64,000 nucleotides of DNA from Marinifilum sp. D737. Its GTDB lineage: Bacteria; Bacteroidota; Bacteroidia; Bacteroidales; Marinifilaceae. Location: NCBI RefSeq assembly GCF_026672275.1, contig NZ_JANQCD010000020.1:29860-93859 (forward strand), read 5' to 3'. Below, in pieces: positions 51,208 through 60,272 of the stretch (positions are counted from its first letter, which is position 1; the number at the start of each line of letters is the position of its first letter). The notes beneath the pieces were generated by a model that worked only from the letters and a program-made list of their open reading frames with translations, did not search any database and was not told where the DNA came from. The translations under genes were made by a program, and so were the position numbers.

Positions 51208-53322
51208 GTGAAAAAGACGTTCCTTTATTTACTTGTAGCAGGTATGGCATTTACAGCCTGCGATGGAAAAAAAAGCGAGCAAAAGACTGACAATCCGTTT
51301 TTTGCTGAGTACAACACTCCATATCAAACTCCTCCGTTTGATTTAATTAAATTCGAACATTTCGAGCCAGCTTTCATGAAAGGTATGGAAGAAGGTCGTG
51401 CGGAAATTGATGCAATTGCAAACAGCAAAGAACCTCCAACTTTCGAAAACACAATTTTAGCATACGAAAAATCAGGTGCTTTATTGGATAAAGTAGGAAA
51501 TGTATTCTACAATATTAAAGGATCGGAAAACAACGATTCTATTGCTGCATTAGCTAAAAGATTATCTCCAATTACAACTAAGTATTATGGTGATATTAGC
51601 TTAAACGAAAACTTATTCAAAAGAATTAAGGCAGTTTACGAACAAAAAGATCAACTTGAACTTTCTGTTGAAGAACAAACTATGCTAGATAAAATCTACA
51701 AAGGATTTGTTCGTGGTGGCGCTAATCTTCCAGCTGACAAGAAAGATCAATTGCGTAAGATCGATGAAGAACTTGCTTCATTAACTCTTCAATTTGGTGA
51801 AAATGTATTGAAAGAAACCAATAATTTTGAATTGGTTATCGACAACGAAAAAGATCTTGCTGGTCTTCCTGCTGGTGTTGTTGCTGCTGCTGCTGAAACT
51901 GCAAAAGCTGCTGGCAAAGAAGGAAAATGGCTGTTCACTACTCAAAAGCCAAGCATGTTACCTTTCCTACAGTATGCTGATAATCGTGATCTTCGTAAGA
52001 AGCTTTACATGGGATATGTAAACCGTGGTAACAACAACAACGAGTACGACAACAAAGAGATTGCCAAGAAATTGGTAAATCTGCGTATTCAACGTGCTAA
52101 ATTATTCGGATACAACAACTATGCAGAATATGTTCTTGAAAAGAACATGGCTAAGAATCCTGAAAATGCTTTCAAATTATTGAACAAGCTTTGGAAAGCT
52201 GCTCTTCCTAATGCGAAGAAAGAAGTGAAGGAAATGCAAAAAATCATCAACAAAGAAGGTGGTAAATTCAAGCTAGCTTCTTGGGACTGGTGGTACTATG
52301 CTGACAAAGTAAAGAAAGCAAAATACGATCTTGACGAAGAAGAATTGCGTCCATATTTCGAAATTAACAACGTTCGTGAAGGTGCATTTGCATTGGCTAA
52401 TAAGCTTTGGGGTGTAAAATTCGTTGAACGTAATGATATTGCGAAATTCAACCCTGAAAACCAGGTATTCGAAATGCAGGAAGCTGATGGAACTCACATT
52501 GGTATTTTCTATATGGATTTCCACCCACGTGCTTCAAAACGTAGTGGTGCCTGGATGAGTTCATTCCGTAAACAATCAGGTTTTGGTACTGATAAAGAAG
52601 TTACTCCAATCATCATGAATATTTGTAACTTCACTAAGCCTGTTGGTGATACTCCTGCATTGTTAACTCCAGATGAAGTTGAAACTTTATTCCATGAATT
52701 TGGTCACGCTTTACACGGATTCTTCTCGAAGTGTAAGTACAACTACCTTTCAGGAACTTCTGTATCTCGTGATTTTGTAGAGCTTCCTTCTCAGGTAATG
52801 GAAAACTGGTGTTTCGAACCAGAAATGTTAGCTATTTACGCGAAACATTACAAAACTGGTGAAGTAATTCCATCTGAATTGGTTAAGAAAATTCAAAATG
52901 CTGGTAAATTCAACCAAGGTTTTGCAACTGTTGAGTATTTGGCTGCTTCAATGTTAGATATGAAATATCATACTTTAACTGAGCCATTGACTGAAGATGT
53001 GATGACTTTCGAAAAGAACTACCTGGAAGGATTAGGTTTGATTCCTGAAATCTATTCAAGATATCGTTCAACTTACTTCAAGCACATTTTTGCTGGTGGT
53101 TATTCAGCTGGTTACTATGCTTACATTTGGGCTGGTGTTCTTGATTCAGATGCTTTCCAGGCATTTAAAGAAACTAGCTTATTCGACAAGCAAACAGCTA
53201 AATTATTCCGCGACAATGTATTGTCTAAAGGTGGTACTGAAGACCCAATGGAATTGTACAAGCGATTCAGAGGTGCAGAGCCAAACGAAGATGCTCTTTT
53301 AATAAAGAGAGGATTAAAATAA
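51208..53322 (+). CDS. M3 family metallopeptidase lipoprotein (Dcp/OpdA type)
   Basis: A 704-residue zinc peptidase of family M3, which trims dipeptides or short oligopeptides. The catalytic motif is HEFGHALHGF (zinc-binding HExxH-type in the form H-E-F-G-H), with the downstream zinc Glu region SRDFVELPSQVMENW. The start is a GTG at 51208, giving a lipoprotein signal (LYLLVAGMAFTAC), so unlike the E. coli enzymes this one should sit on a membrane facing the periplasm. Codon use is more GCT/GGT-rich than in its neighbours, as in highly expressed genes. A bidirectional terminator follows. Confidence 0.95.
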   Translation: MKKTFLYLLVAGMAFTACDGKKSEQKTDNPFFAEYNTPYQTPPFDLIKFEHFEPAFMKGMEEGRAEIDAIANSKEPPTFENTILAYEKSGALLDKVGNVFYNIKGSENNDSIAALAKRLSPITTKYYGDISLNENLFKRIKAVYEQKDQLELSVEEQTMLDKIYKGFVRGGANLPADKKDQLRKIDEELASLTLQFGENVLKETNNFELVIDNEKDLAGLPAGVVAAAAETAKAAGKEGKWLFTTQKPSMLPFLQYADNRDLRKKLYMGYVNRGNNNNEYDNKEIAKKLVNLRIQRAKLFGYNNYAEYVLEKNMAKNPENAFKLLNKLWKAALPNAKKEVKEMQKIINKEGGKFKLASWDWWYYADKVKKAKYDLDEEELRPYFEINNVREGAFALANKLWGVKFVERNDIAKFNPENQVFEMQEADGTHIGIFYMDFHPRASKRSGAWMSSFRKQSGFGTDKEVTPIIMNICNFTKPVGDTPALLTPDEVETLFHEFGHALHGFFSKCKYNYLSGTSVSRDFVELPSQVMENWCFEPEMLAIYAKHYKTGEVIPSELVKKIQNAGKFNQGFATVEYLAASMLDMKYHTLTEPLTEDVMTFEKNYLEGLGLIPEIYSRYRSTYFKHIFAGGYSAGYYAYIWAGVLDSDAFQAFKETSLFDKQTAKLFRDNVLSKGGTEDPMELYKRFRGAEPNEDALLIKRGLK

Positions 53323-53366
53323 TCAAAAGCTGTTGGCAATTAGCCATTCGCTTATAGCAAAATATA

Positions 53367-53399
53367 AAAACCGATTCACAATGTGAATCGGTTTTTTGT
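53367..53399. terminator. bidirectional terminator
   Basis: AAAACCGATTCAC pairs perfectly with GTGAATCGGTTTT around three bases, between the converging peptidase and TetR genes. A T-run is present on the right. Confidence 0.85.
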
Positions 53400-53429
53400 T
53401 ATTATTCATTACTCATTATTAATTTATAA

Positions 53430-54017
53430 TTACTCTTCGTATTCTGCTTTGGTGATATACATATTTAAAACCTTTTGCTGCATGGCATCTATCGGATAAC
53501 CTTCTGGCTCTAATACAAAATTCATGGCAATGCCATCCAACATGGAAGTCAAAAATTCGGTTTCCATTTCAGGATCGGCAGCTCCGGTTTTACTGAAATA
53601 TTCATTCAACACATCAAATTTCATACTTACAATTTCATCTAACTCTTGCTGATACAAAGGCAAAACTCCTGGTTGTAATCGTAATGCGTAAAACAATTTG
53701 AAGAATTTTAAATTCTTCTCAATAGAATCTACATAATCGTTAATAAAGAAAAGCAACTCAACCTCCTGAAGATCCCCATCCTCATTTGGATCCAAACCGT
53801 CGTATAATACATGAACAGCTTCGTCCACTATGGTATGCAGCAAATCTTCCTTGGTTTCAAAATAAGAGAACAATTGATCTTCTGAAATCTCGGCAGCTTT
53901 TGCAATTTTTGCTCCTTTGGCAGCAAAATACCCCTCCTGCACAAAAATCTCCAAGGCGGCATTTAGTATCTCCCTCCTTTTCTCAACATCTTGTGGTAAT
54001 TTATTTTTAGAAGCCAT
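53430..54017 (-). CDS. TetR family transcriptional regulator
   Basis: A 195-residue regulator (start MASKNKL at 54017 preferred; an upstream in-frame ATG at 54029 is possible). The N-terminal helix-turn-helix is standard (REILNAALEIFVQEGYFAAKG is its pattern, with DQLFSYFETKEDLL as helix 3-4). The C-terminal ligand domain is not identifiable. It lies 160 bp beyond the last gene of the sulfur operon on the same strand but is separated from it by a gap, so control of that operon is possible but unsupported. Confidence 0.9.
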   Translation of the reverse strand: MASKNKLPQDVEKRREILNAALEIFVQEGYFAAKGAKIAKAAEISEDQLFSYFETKEDLLHTIVDEAVHVLYDGLDPNEDGDLQEVELLFFINDYVDSIEKNLKFFKLFYALRLQPGVLPLYQQELDEIVSMKFDVLNEYFSKTGAADPEMETEFLTSMLDGIAMNFVLEPEGYPIDAMQQKVLNMYITKAEYEE

Positions 54018-54177
54018 AACAACAATCATTTAGATAAAAAACATCGATTTTTAACTAAGTTACGACAGAAATTTGCTTACTTCCAAAAAAAAACAATGGA
54101 TACATATAAATGCATCCATTGCCATTCAATTGATAAAACCGTTCTAGTTCCCTAAAACTTAATTTAAAACCTAACCT

Positions 54178-55119
54178 TTAATATAGATATTTACTTAATT
54201 GTCCGGCATCAACCATGATAAAACGGAATACCATACCACCAAGAAGAATTAAAAATGCAGGAAGTGCCACAGGAATTCTCTTCCCTCTCAGTTCCATGAT
54301 TTCCAAAATTGCAGGAACCAATAATCCCAGTACAACTACTCCACCCCAGAATGGTAATGTATATGCACCTCCAAGGAAAAGCTGAGCAGCTTCAATTTGA
54401 GCAGCATTACTAGCTAAAAATCCCATAAACAGGTGAATAATAAAGAAGATTTCTATTCCAATCAATATCAAATCAATTTTACTGAACAGCGTTCTTTCCA
54501 AATGATCTTTCGACATCCACATGATAACCGCAGCTCCGGTAGATAAACCTGAAACCAGGAACAGAGGTCCTAAAATGGATGTATTCCACAATGGTCTTGC
54601 ATTAAATGCTGACAATAAAATACCAGTGTAGATCCCTAGAATTACTGATGACACAATCATTACCCAAGCCAATGGCTTACGGTATTTATTCACTTGTTTT
54701 TCAATAAATTCCAACCATTCTACTTTGAATTTCCAATTTGGTACCAGATCTCTCCAGTAGGCAACACACCAAACAATTGACAATGGTGTAACCAGCATCA
54801 AAACCCAAGCTCCCCATGACATTGGAGATTCTAATCGAATGGTGGTATATAATTGCCAGAAATACAACTTGTTTTTTAAATCGAGAAATAAGGCAAATAA
54901 ACCAATTACCAGAATTGCCGGTACGATAAAGGTAGCTTTCCTAACTGCAGTTGGAAGCTCTTTTTCTCTGCCTAAAATGGTGTAAAGTGCTGCAAAGAAT
55001 AAGATTCCTGCTGCCAAACCACCTAAAAACAAATACAATGGAATTTCCCATCCCCAAATTGCCAAAATAGGATCAATTTTAGGATTCATTCTTCCACTTA
55101 TAATAATTTCTTCGTCCAT
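54178..55119 (-). CDS. psrC: NrfD/PsrC-type membrane quinone-interacting subunit
   Basis: From the ATG at 55119, a 313-residue integral membrane protein with about eight hydrophobic helices. The opening GWEIPLYLFLGGLAAGIL and the later segment SPMSWGAWVLML are hallmark pieces of the NrfD/PsrC family (the fragment GGLAAG lies near the quinone site in PsrC). It anchors the molybdoenzyme and iron-sulfur subunits and exchanges electrons with menaquinone. It is the last gene of the operon, 161 bp after psrB; the gap has no gene. Confidence 0.9.
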   Translation of the reverse strand: MDEEIIISGRMNPKIDPILAIWGWEIPLYLFLGGLAAGILFFAALYTILGREKELPTAVRKATFIVPAILVIGLFALFLDLKNKLYFWQLYTTIRLESPMSWGAWVLMLVTPLSIVWCVAYWRDLVPNWKFKVEWLEFIEKQVNKYRKPLAWVMIVSSVILGIYTGILLSAFNARPLWNTSILGPLFLVSGLSTGAAVIMWMSKDHLERTLFSKIDLILIGIEIFFIIHLFMGFLASNAAQIEAAQLFLGGAYTLPFWGGVVVLGLLVPAILEIMELRGKRIPVALPAFLILLGGMVFRFIMVDAGQLSKYLY

Positions 55120-55280
55120 AATTTGATTGTTTTTTAGATTCCGTTCATCAGAATTACCCCAGCGCAAAAGAATCCTGACAAACGGAACCCGTTATAAAAC
55201 TTGAACTTGTTAAAACCTGCCAACCAACCACCATACAAAAACCAACTTGAGTAGGCTGATCAACATTATCTTGAATATTA

Positions 55281-55814
55281 TTAAATCAGATAATAAACAT
55301 GTGGCTTTGTTCCCACTTCGGGAGCCAATATTTTCCAATTCCTGTTTTGTAACAATTGATATACCTTGCTTTCTTTATCATCCAAATCGCCAAAGTACAT
55401 ACACTCGGTTGGACAAACGGATACACAGGAAGGCAGTTTACCTTCTTGCAGTCTGTGATGACAAAAAGTACATTTATCTACAAATCCATCGGGATGAGAA
55501 TAGCGAGCATCGTAAGGACAAGACTGAACACAAGCACCGCAACCAATACATTCATGGCGAGTAACTTTTACCAGTCCACCATCTTCGTAATGACTTGCCC
55601 CGGTAGGACAACATCTTACACAAGGTGAGTTTTCACAGTGATTACAACGCTCCGACCTTAATTCAATGCTTACATTTGGAAATGTACCCTTTGCATGTTC
55701 AATCACCCAATCGCGACAATATCCAATTGGCACACGGTTTTCGTTTTGGCATGCAACAACACAATCGCTGCAACCAACACATTTTTTTGTATCAATTACC
55801 ATTGCATATCTCAT
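55281..55814 (-). CDS. psrB: PsrB/PhsB-type four-cluster ferredoxin subunit
   Basis: A 177-residue electron-transfer subunit with four [4Fe-4S] motifs: CVGCSDCVVACQ, CNHCENSPCVRCCP, CIGCGACVQSCP and CTFCHHRLQEGKLPSC. It relays electrons between the membrane subunit and the catalytic molybdopterin subunit. It carries no signal of its own and would be exported by piggyback on the Tat signal of PsrA. Its ATG overlaps the psrA stop by four bases. The arrangement is that of polysulfide, thiosulfate, tetrathionate and arsenate reductases. Confidence 0.93.
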   Translation of the reverse strand: MRYAMVIDTKKCVGCSDCVVACQNENRVPIGYCRDWVIEHAKGTFPNVSIELRSERCNHCENSPCVRCCPTGASHYEDGGLVKVTRHECIGCGACVQSCPYDARYSHPDGFVDKCTFCHHRLQEGKLPSCVSVCPTECMYFGDLDDKESKVYQLLQNRNWKILAPEVGTKPHVYYLI

Positions 55815-58045
55815 GATATTACCTCGCTTTCTGGTTTATCGGTTACAAAACTTACAAAGTTACCACGCATTCCGGTTCCTCCCATTACTGGATCAACCAT
55901 TACATTTGTAATCAATTGAGAATCGCTTATTCCTTTTCCGAATGATCTCTTTAGTTTCTTATTGGCTCTACCAAATCCATGAACCATATATACATTGTCT
56001 TTTCCAATTCGCTCTGTTACCCTAACCTTAATAGGAAAATCAGAAACCACACCATCCTGGTTCTTTAACCAAACTTCCTGGCCATTCTCCAAATTGTTAT
56101 CAGCTGCAACAAACGGGTTTACCCAAAGACAATTCTCGCTCATCAATTCATTTAGGTTTGGATTGTTGGCAGTTCTTCCGAAAGTATGCATTGGAGCCCT
56201 ACCATAATTCAGGCGATAAAAACCTTGTGGTGGTTCAGGATGTGGTGTATAGTTTGGAATCGGATCAAATCCTTCCATTTCCAGATCCAAAGAATACAGT
56301 TCAATCATTCCTGTAGATGTACCAAACTCATGATAATCATCCTCATCAATAAACATTGGAGTTTTACGTTCCATTTTCAGCACTCCCTTTTCTTTCATTT
56401 CTGCTAATGAAGAACCCATTTGTTTCAATTGCCAATCGATTACTTCACCATAGCTTTCGTAATTGAAATGCTTGGATAGTTTTAATTTCTTGGCAAGCTT
56501 TCTAACAATCCAATCCGATGGTTTTGAAAGATATTTTGGTTTAACGGCTGGAACTCTTACCGCCACATTTGGGAACCTGTTCGGAGATACTCGCATATCA
56601 TCGTAACGTTCCAAATAGGTGCATTCAGGCAGGATAATGTCTGCATATCCCGTGATTTCCATAGGCATGGTATCTACCACTACCAATAAATCAAGATTCT
56701 GAATTGCCTCCAGGGTTCTCTGGGTATCAGGAATTGTAGAAATTAAGTTAGTACCTACAACAAACCAACCTTTAATCTTATAATCTGATTCATTATCAGG
56801 ATGAGACATATCAACAAATACATTTGCTATAGACGAACCAGCTAATGCATATGTACCATCCAAATGATCTTTCCAGGTCCAGTTTACTGGCGGGTATCCA
56901 GGGTGTGGATAAGAAGGCACTTTTGCTTTTTCCGGGAAATAGAAACCACCCTTTCTTCCCCATGAACCTAACAATGCATTCAGCATGGCCATTGCTCTCA
57001 ACCTTTGTGTATCATCGCCGTACCATGTTACATGTCGTCCAGGATGAATTAAAGTTGCCGGAGCATGGAATGCCATTTCTCGTGCTGTCTGTCGAATTAC
57101 ATCAGCACTAATGCTTGTAATTTTTTCTGCCCACTCAGGCGTTTTATCAGCAACATGAGCCTGCAAATCTTCCAGTCCGTAAGCATATTGCTCTATATAT
57201 TTCTTATCGTATAATTCTTCGCTAACAATTACGTTCATCCATGCCAGAAGCAAAGCGATATCAGTGGCAGGTTTAATCGGCAACCAATACTTCGATTTAC
57301 TTGCTGCTGTTGATAATCTTGGATCAACAGTAATAATTGTAGCTCCACGATCAATGGCTTTCGACATTTCCTGCACATGAGAGTTGTGCATGTTCTCTCC
57401 AATATGATTTCCGATTAATACCAGGCATTTGGTATTCTCAAGATCAACTGGTTCCGGAGAGTTGATATTTGATCCGAATGTAGTATTGAACCCAACCTCA
57501 CGTGGACCTCTACATTGGGCATAGGAAGGAGCTGTAATGTTTTTAGAACCAAAAGCTTTAAAAAGTTTTCCAAAATGTGCACCACCTGATCCATGTTTGA
57601 ACAAGGCAAGACTCTCTGGCCCACTTTCTTCCTTAATTTTATTCATTTTTTCTGCGATAAAGCGGAAAGCCTTATCCCAGCTAACTTCCTTAAAAGTTTG
57701 TTTTCCATTTTCTTCAACTCGCATTAAAGGAGTCTTCAAACGATCAGGATCGTTGTACATTCCTAAACCGCCAGTACCACGAGGACAGAACCTTCCGTTT
57801 GAATGCGGATCATCCTCATTTCCTTCAATTTTCCAGATTTCACCTTTTTCGTCGGTGTAAACCCAACCGGCACACTTCCAGAAACAAACTTCACAGTATG
57901 TTGGGAAGCGCTTTATTTTCGAAGCATCCATTGGTTCAGCAGCATTTACTTGCCCTATCATGGCATTTAAAAGCGGATTGGCCAATACCAATCCTCCTGC
58001 GCCAATTGCGGATAACTTAATAAATTCTCTTCTCGATTTGTTCAT
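55811..58045 (-). CDS. psrA: PsrA/PhsA-type molybdopterin oxidoreductase, catalytic subunit
   Basis: A 744-residue bis-MGD molybdoenzyme with a Tat signal (SRREFIKLSAIG). The N-terminal [4Fe-4S] site is Cys51, Cys54, Cys58 and Cys87. The molybdenum ligand is Cys178 in SYAQCRGPREVG, as in PsrA/PhsA rather than Ser or Asp types. It should act in the periplasm. With seven rhodanese-like domains encoded in the same operon, the likely substrate is a sulfur compound (polysulfide, thiosulfate or sulfane sulfur bound to protein). Reductive respiration is more likely than oxidation in view of the adjacent FNR-type regulator, but the direction is not proven. Arsenate or tetrathionate are less likely alternatives. 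Confidence 0.88.
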   Translation of the reverse strand: MNKSRREFIKLSAIGAGGLVLANPLLNAMIGQVNAAEPMDASKIKRFPTYCEVCFWKCAGWVYTDEKGEIWKIEGNEDDPHSNGRFCPRGTGGLGMYNDPDRLKTPLMRVEENGKQTFKEVSWDKAFRFIAEKMNKIKEESGPESLALFKHGSGGAHFGKLFKAFGSKNITAPSYAQCRGPREVGFNTTFGSNINSPEPVDLENTKCLVLIGNHIGENMHNSHVQEMSKAIDRGATIITVDPRLSTAASKSKYWLPIKPATDIALLLAWMNVIVSEELYDKKYIEQYAYGLEDLQAHVADKTPEWAEKITSISADVIRQTAREMAFHAPATLIHPGRHVTWYGDDTQRLRAMAMLNALLGSWGRKGGFYFPEKAKVPSYPHPGYPPVNWTWKDHLDGTYALAGSSIANVFVDMSHPDNESDYKIKGWFVVGTNLISTIPDTQRTLEAIQNLDLLVVVDTMPMEITGYADIILPECTYLERYDDMRVSPNRFPNVAVRVPAVKPKYLSKPSDWIVRKLAKKLKLSKHFNYESYGEVIDWQLKQMGSSLAEMKEKGVLKMERKTPMFIDEDDYHEFGTSTGMIELYSLDLEMEGFDPIPNYTPHPEPPQGFYRLNYGRAPMHTFGRTANNPNLNELMSENCLWVNPFVAADNNLENGQEVWLKNQDGVVSDFPIKVRVTERIGKDNVYMVHGFGRANKKLKRSFGKGISDSQLITNVMVDPVMGGTGMRGNFVSFVTDKPESEVIS

Positions 58046-58231
58046 CAGGTTGTTGTTTTATAATTGAACTGATGCTGTTAGAACAAACACCTGTTTATTC
58101 AATTTCGTTGAGTCTTTCAACTTTCAACAGGACTTAAAGCCTCTGCAATTTCCATTAATTTGTAGTAGCAGAATAGCTTAAACTCATACCCTCCGAGCAC
58201 GAAGGGCATGAATTGAATTTATGAAAAGAAA

Positions 58232-59077
58232 CTACTTTTGAACAGTTTCAGTAGCGGTCCACTCGAATAGAGCACCGTCATATACTTTTACTTTAGGATA
58301 AGCTAAAGCCGATTTTAATGCCATGTAAACCACACCGGCACGAACGCTGGATTCACAGTATAAGATAACTTCCTTATCCTTGGTAATACCAGCAGCATTG
58401 AATAAAGCCTGTAATTCTTCTTTAGACTTCAACTTGCTTTTGCTAGTCATAACCTTTTTGAATTCAAGGTTAATGGCATTTGGTATGTGTCCTTTAGGCA
58501 ATTTTGATTCCTTAATTCCCTTGTACTCATCAGCTGAACGAACATCAACAATAACAGCTGCAGAGGAATTTGATGCTTTTTTCACCTGTACGATATCAGC
58601 AATTGCAGCTTTATTTACCGCAACATTAAAAGTTGTTGCTTTTCTTTTAACAGGATTTTTGGTTACCGGCTTACGAGCCATTCTCCAGGCTTTCATATGT
58701 CCGTCAAGAATTTTCACATCTTTTGCGCCTAAATATTTCAAAATCCAGTATACACGTCCCGAATATTTTCCTGATCCATTATCATACAATACAATGGTAT
58801 TGTTATTACTGATCCCTTTTGCTCCTAAAATTTTAGCAATCTCAGCAGTTGATTTTAATGTACTTTTGGGTTCAACTTTGTAAAGATCCTTGTGATTTAC
58901 ATGAATTGCGCCATCAATATGAACCTTAGCGTAATCAGTAGCTTTACGTGTACTCACAAGTACTACATTATCATTCCCTTTAATTTTCAAGAATTCCTTA
59001 ACTGAAATTACATCTTGAGCAAATGTCAATTGAATGCCTAAAAAGCAAACAAAAACAAGCAATAATATCTTTTTCAT
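58232..59077 (-). CDS. tandem-rhodanese thiosulfate sulfurtransferase, periplasmic
   Basis: A 281-residue protein with a signal peptide (LLLVFVCFLGIQLTFAQ) and two rhodanese domains. The C-terminal domain is active-type, with Cys241 in YCESSVRAG. The N-terminal domain has DNGSGKYSGR at the equivalent loop and no Cys, as in classical two-domain rhodaneses and SseA. It should transfer sulfane sulfur (from thiosulfate or polysulfide) to an acceptor in the periplasm. It lies between the porin and psrA genes, so it may prepare or hand over substrate to the molybdoenzyme. Basic Lys-rich character is marked. Confidence 0.9.
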   Translation of the reverse strand: MKKILLLVFVCFLGIQLTFAQDVISVKEFLKIKGNDNVVLVSTRKATDYAKVHIDGAIHVNHKDLYKVEPKSTLKSTAEIAKILGAKGISNNNTIVLYDNGSGKYSGRVYWILKYLGAKDVKILDGHMKAWRMARKPVTKNPVKRKATTFNVAVNKAAIADIVQVKKASNSSAAVIVDVRSADEYKGIKESKLPKGHIPNAINLEFKKVMTSKSKLKSKEELQALFNAAGITKDKEVILYCESSVRAGVVYMALKSALAYPKVKVYDGALFEWTATETVQK

Positions 59078-59141
59078 AATCTTTAGTTTTTAACAGTTCA
59101 ATGAATTATTGGAAGCCAAATTGGCTCCCTTGTAATAATTT

Positions 59142-60182
59142 TTAAAATTTAACAGTTACCTGCAACATGAAAATGTCGTTATCAATTTCATCGGCTCTTT
59201 CAGCACGGTACACATAGTTCGCCTGAATTTTTGTCCAATCGTTTAAGAAGTAATTTAAACCATAAGTAGTACAGAATTCTGTATTGTTACCCATGTCTTT
59301 ATCTGAATCAAAAAATTCACATTTAAATACTGGCTGCAGGTTGTTTTTAAACTTGTACATTGCCATGATAAATCCACCATCACGCTTAACACTACCTTGG
59401 TGCAATGTTAGCTCTTCGCCACAACCACCACCGGTTGTATAAGATCCAACATCTTTACCATACAAATATTCAGCTTGCAACATGAAAGCTCCTGTTTTGT
59501 ACTGAAGGTCAGCACCCCATCTGGTTCTTTCATCATCTGGCATGCCAGCTGTTGCTGAAGCTGATTCTCCATACTTATAACTAGCACCAATTTTGAAATT
59601 CTTGTGAGGATTTACCACCACACGTGCAGCATAATCTTTCTTTTTATTGTCATCCTTATCGAACAATCCGTTACCATTGGTTACGGCAACACTGTATTGA
59701 AACAATGTAGTGTCTGATCCACCAAGAACCATAAAACCACGGTCGCGATCAGGAGTTGCCAATTGCTCAACTACTCTTGAACGGTTAATTGTGTGCAATT
59801 TGTGACATGGAGTGTTTAATTCCAATGAAATAGGCGATTTAAAAGAACCCATAGAGATACGAGCGAAATCGTAGCGTGAATAAGTTACAAATGCATCCAA
59901 CAGGTAAGCATCTCCATCATGTCTTTGGTTATCAGGACTTGCTTCCAGCACTACGTAGTAACTGATATCATAAGGGATTTTTCCCATTACACCAATTCTA
60001 GCTCTATTAAAATCAAAAGTATTGGTATCATCATTTGCAGCATTTTCGTTATACTGATATTTAGGCTGAATAAAACCAAAAACGTTAACTCCCTCATCTG
60101 ATGGCTCATCACATCCTTGTGCATTTACTAGCATAGGAATACAAAAAGCAAGTGCAAATAGTAATGCATATAATTTTTTCAT
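59142..60182 (-). CDS. OprO/OprP-like porin
   Basis: A 346-residue outer-membrane beta-barrel protein with signal peptide (ALLFALAFCIPMLVNAQ), alternating beta strands and a C-terminal Phe (LQVTVKF). Segments such as FGFIQPKYQYNEN, FDFNRARIGVMGKI and YYVVLEASPD match phosphate-selective porin O/P proteins. Within this operon it may admit an anionic sulfur compound such as thiosulfate or tetrathionate, which is inference from position. It contains several cysteines (for example GGGCGEE), unusual for porins. Small hairpins lie on each side of the gene. Confidence 0.88.
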   Translation of the reverse strand: MKKLYALLFALAFCIPMLVNAQGCDEPSDEGVNVFGFIQPKYQYNENAANDDTNTFDFNRARIGVMGKIPYDISYYVVLEASPDNQRHDGDAYLLDAFVTYSRYDFARISMGSFKSPISLELNTPCHKLHTINRSRVVEQLATPDRDRGFMVLGGSDTTLFQYSVAVTNGNGLFDKDDNKKKDYAARVVVNPHKNFKIGASYKYGESASATAGMPDDERTRWGADLQYKTGAFMLQAEYLYGKDVGSYTTGGGCGEELTLHQGSVKRDGGFIMAMYKFKNNLQPVFKCEFFDSDKDMGNNTEFCTTYGLNYFLNDWTKIQANYVYRAERADEIDNDIFMLQVTVKF

Positions 60183-60204
60183 GATTATCTTTTTTTTAGG
60201 TTAT

Positions 60205-60233
60205 GGGAATTGTATTTCATCGATACAATTCCC
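60205..60233 (-). terminator. intercistronic hairpin between the rhodanese and porin genes
   Basis: GGGAATTGTAT and ATACAATTCCC pair perfectly (11 bp) around seven bases. There is no T-run on the minus strand, so it more likely stabilises or attenuates the mRNA than ends it. A smaller inverted repeat GGAAGCC/GGCTCC (59111-59128) follows the porin gene. Confidence 0.5.
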
Positions 60234-60272
60234 GATATTCGGTTAGTTGTATGAATATATCTTGTTCCTGTA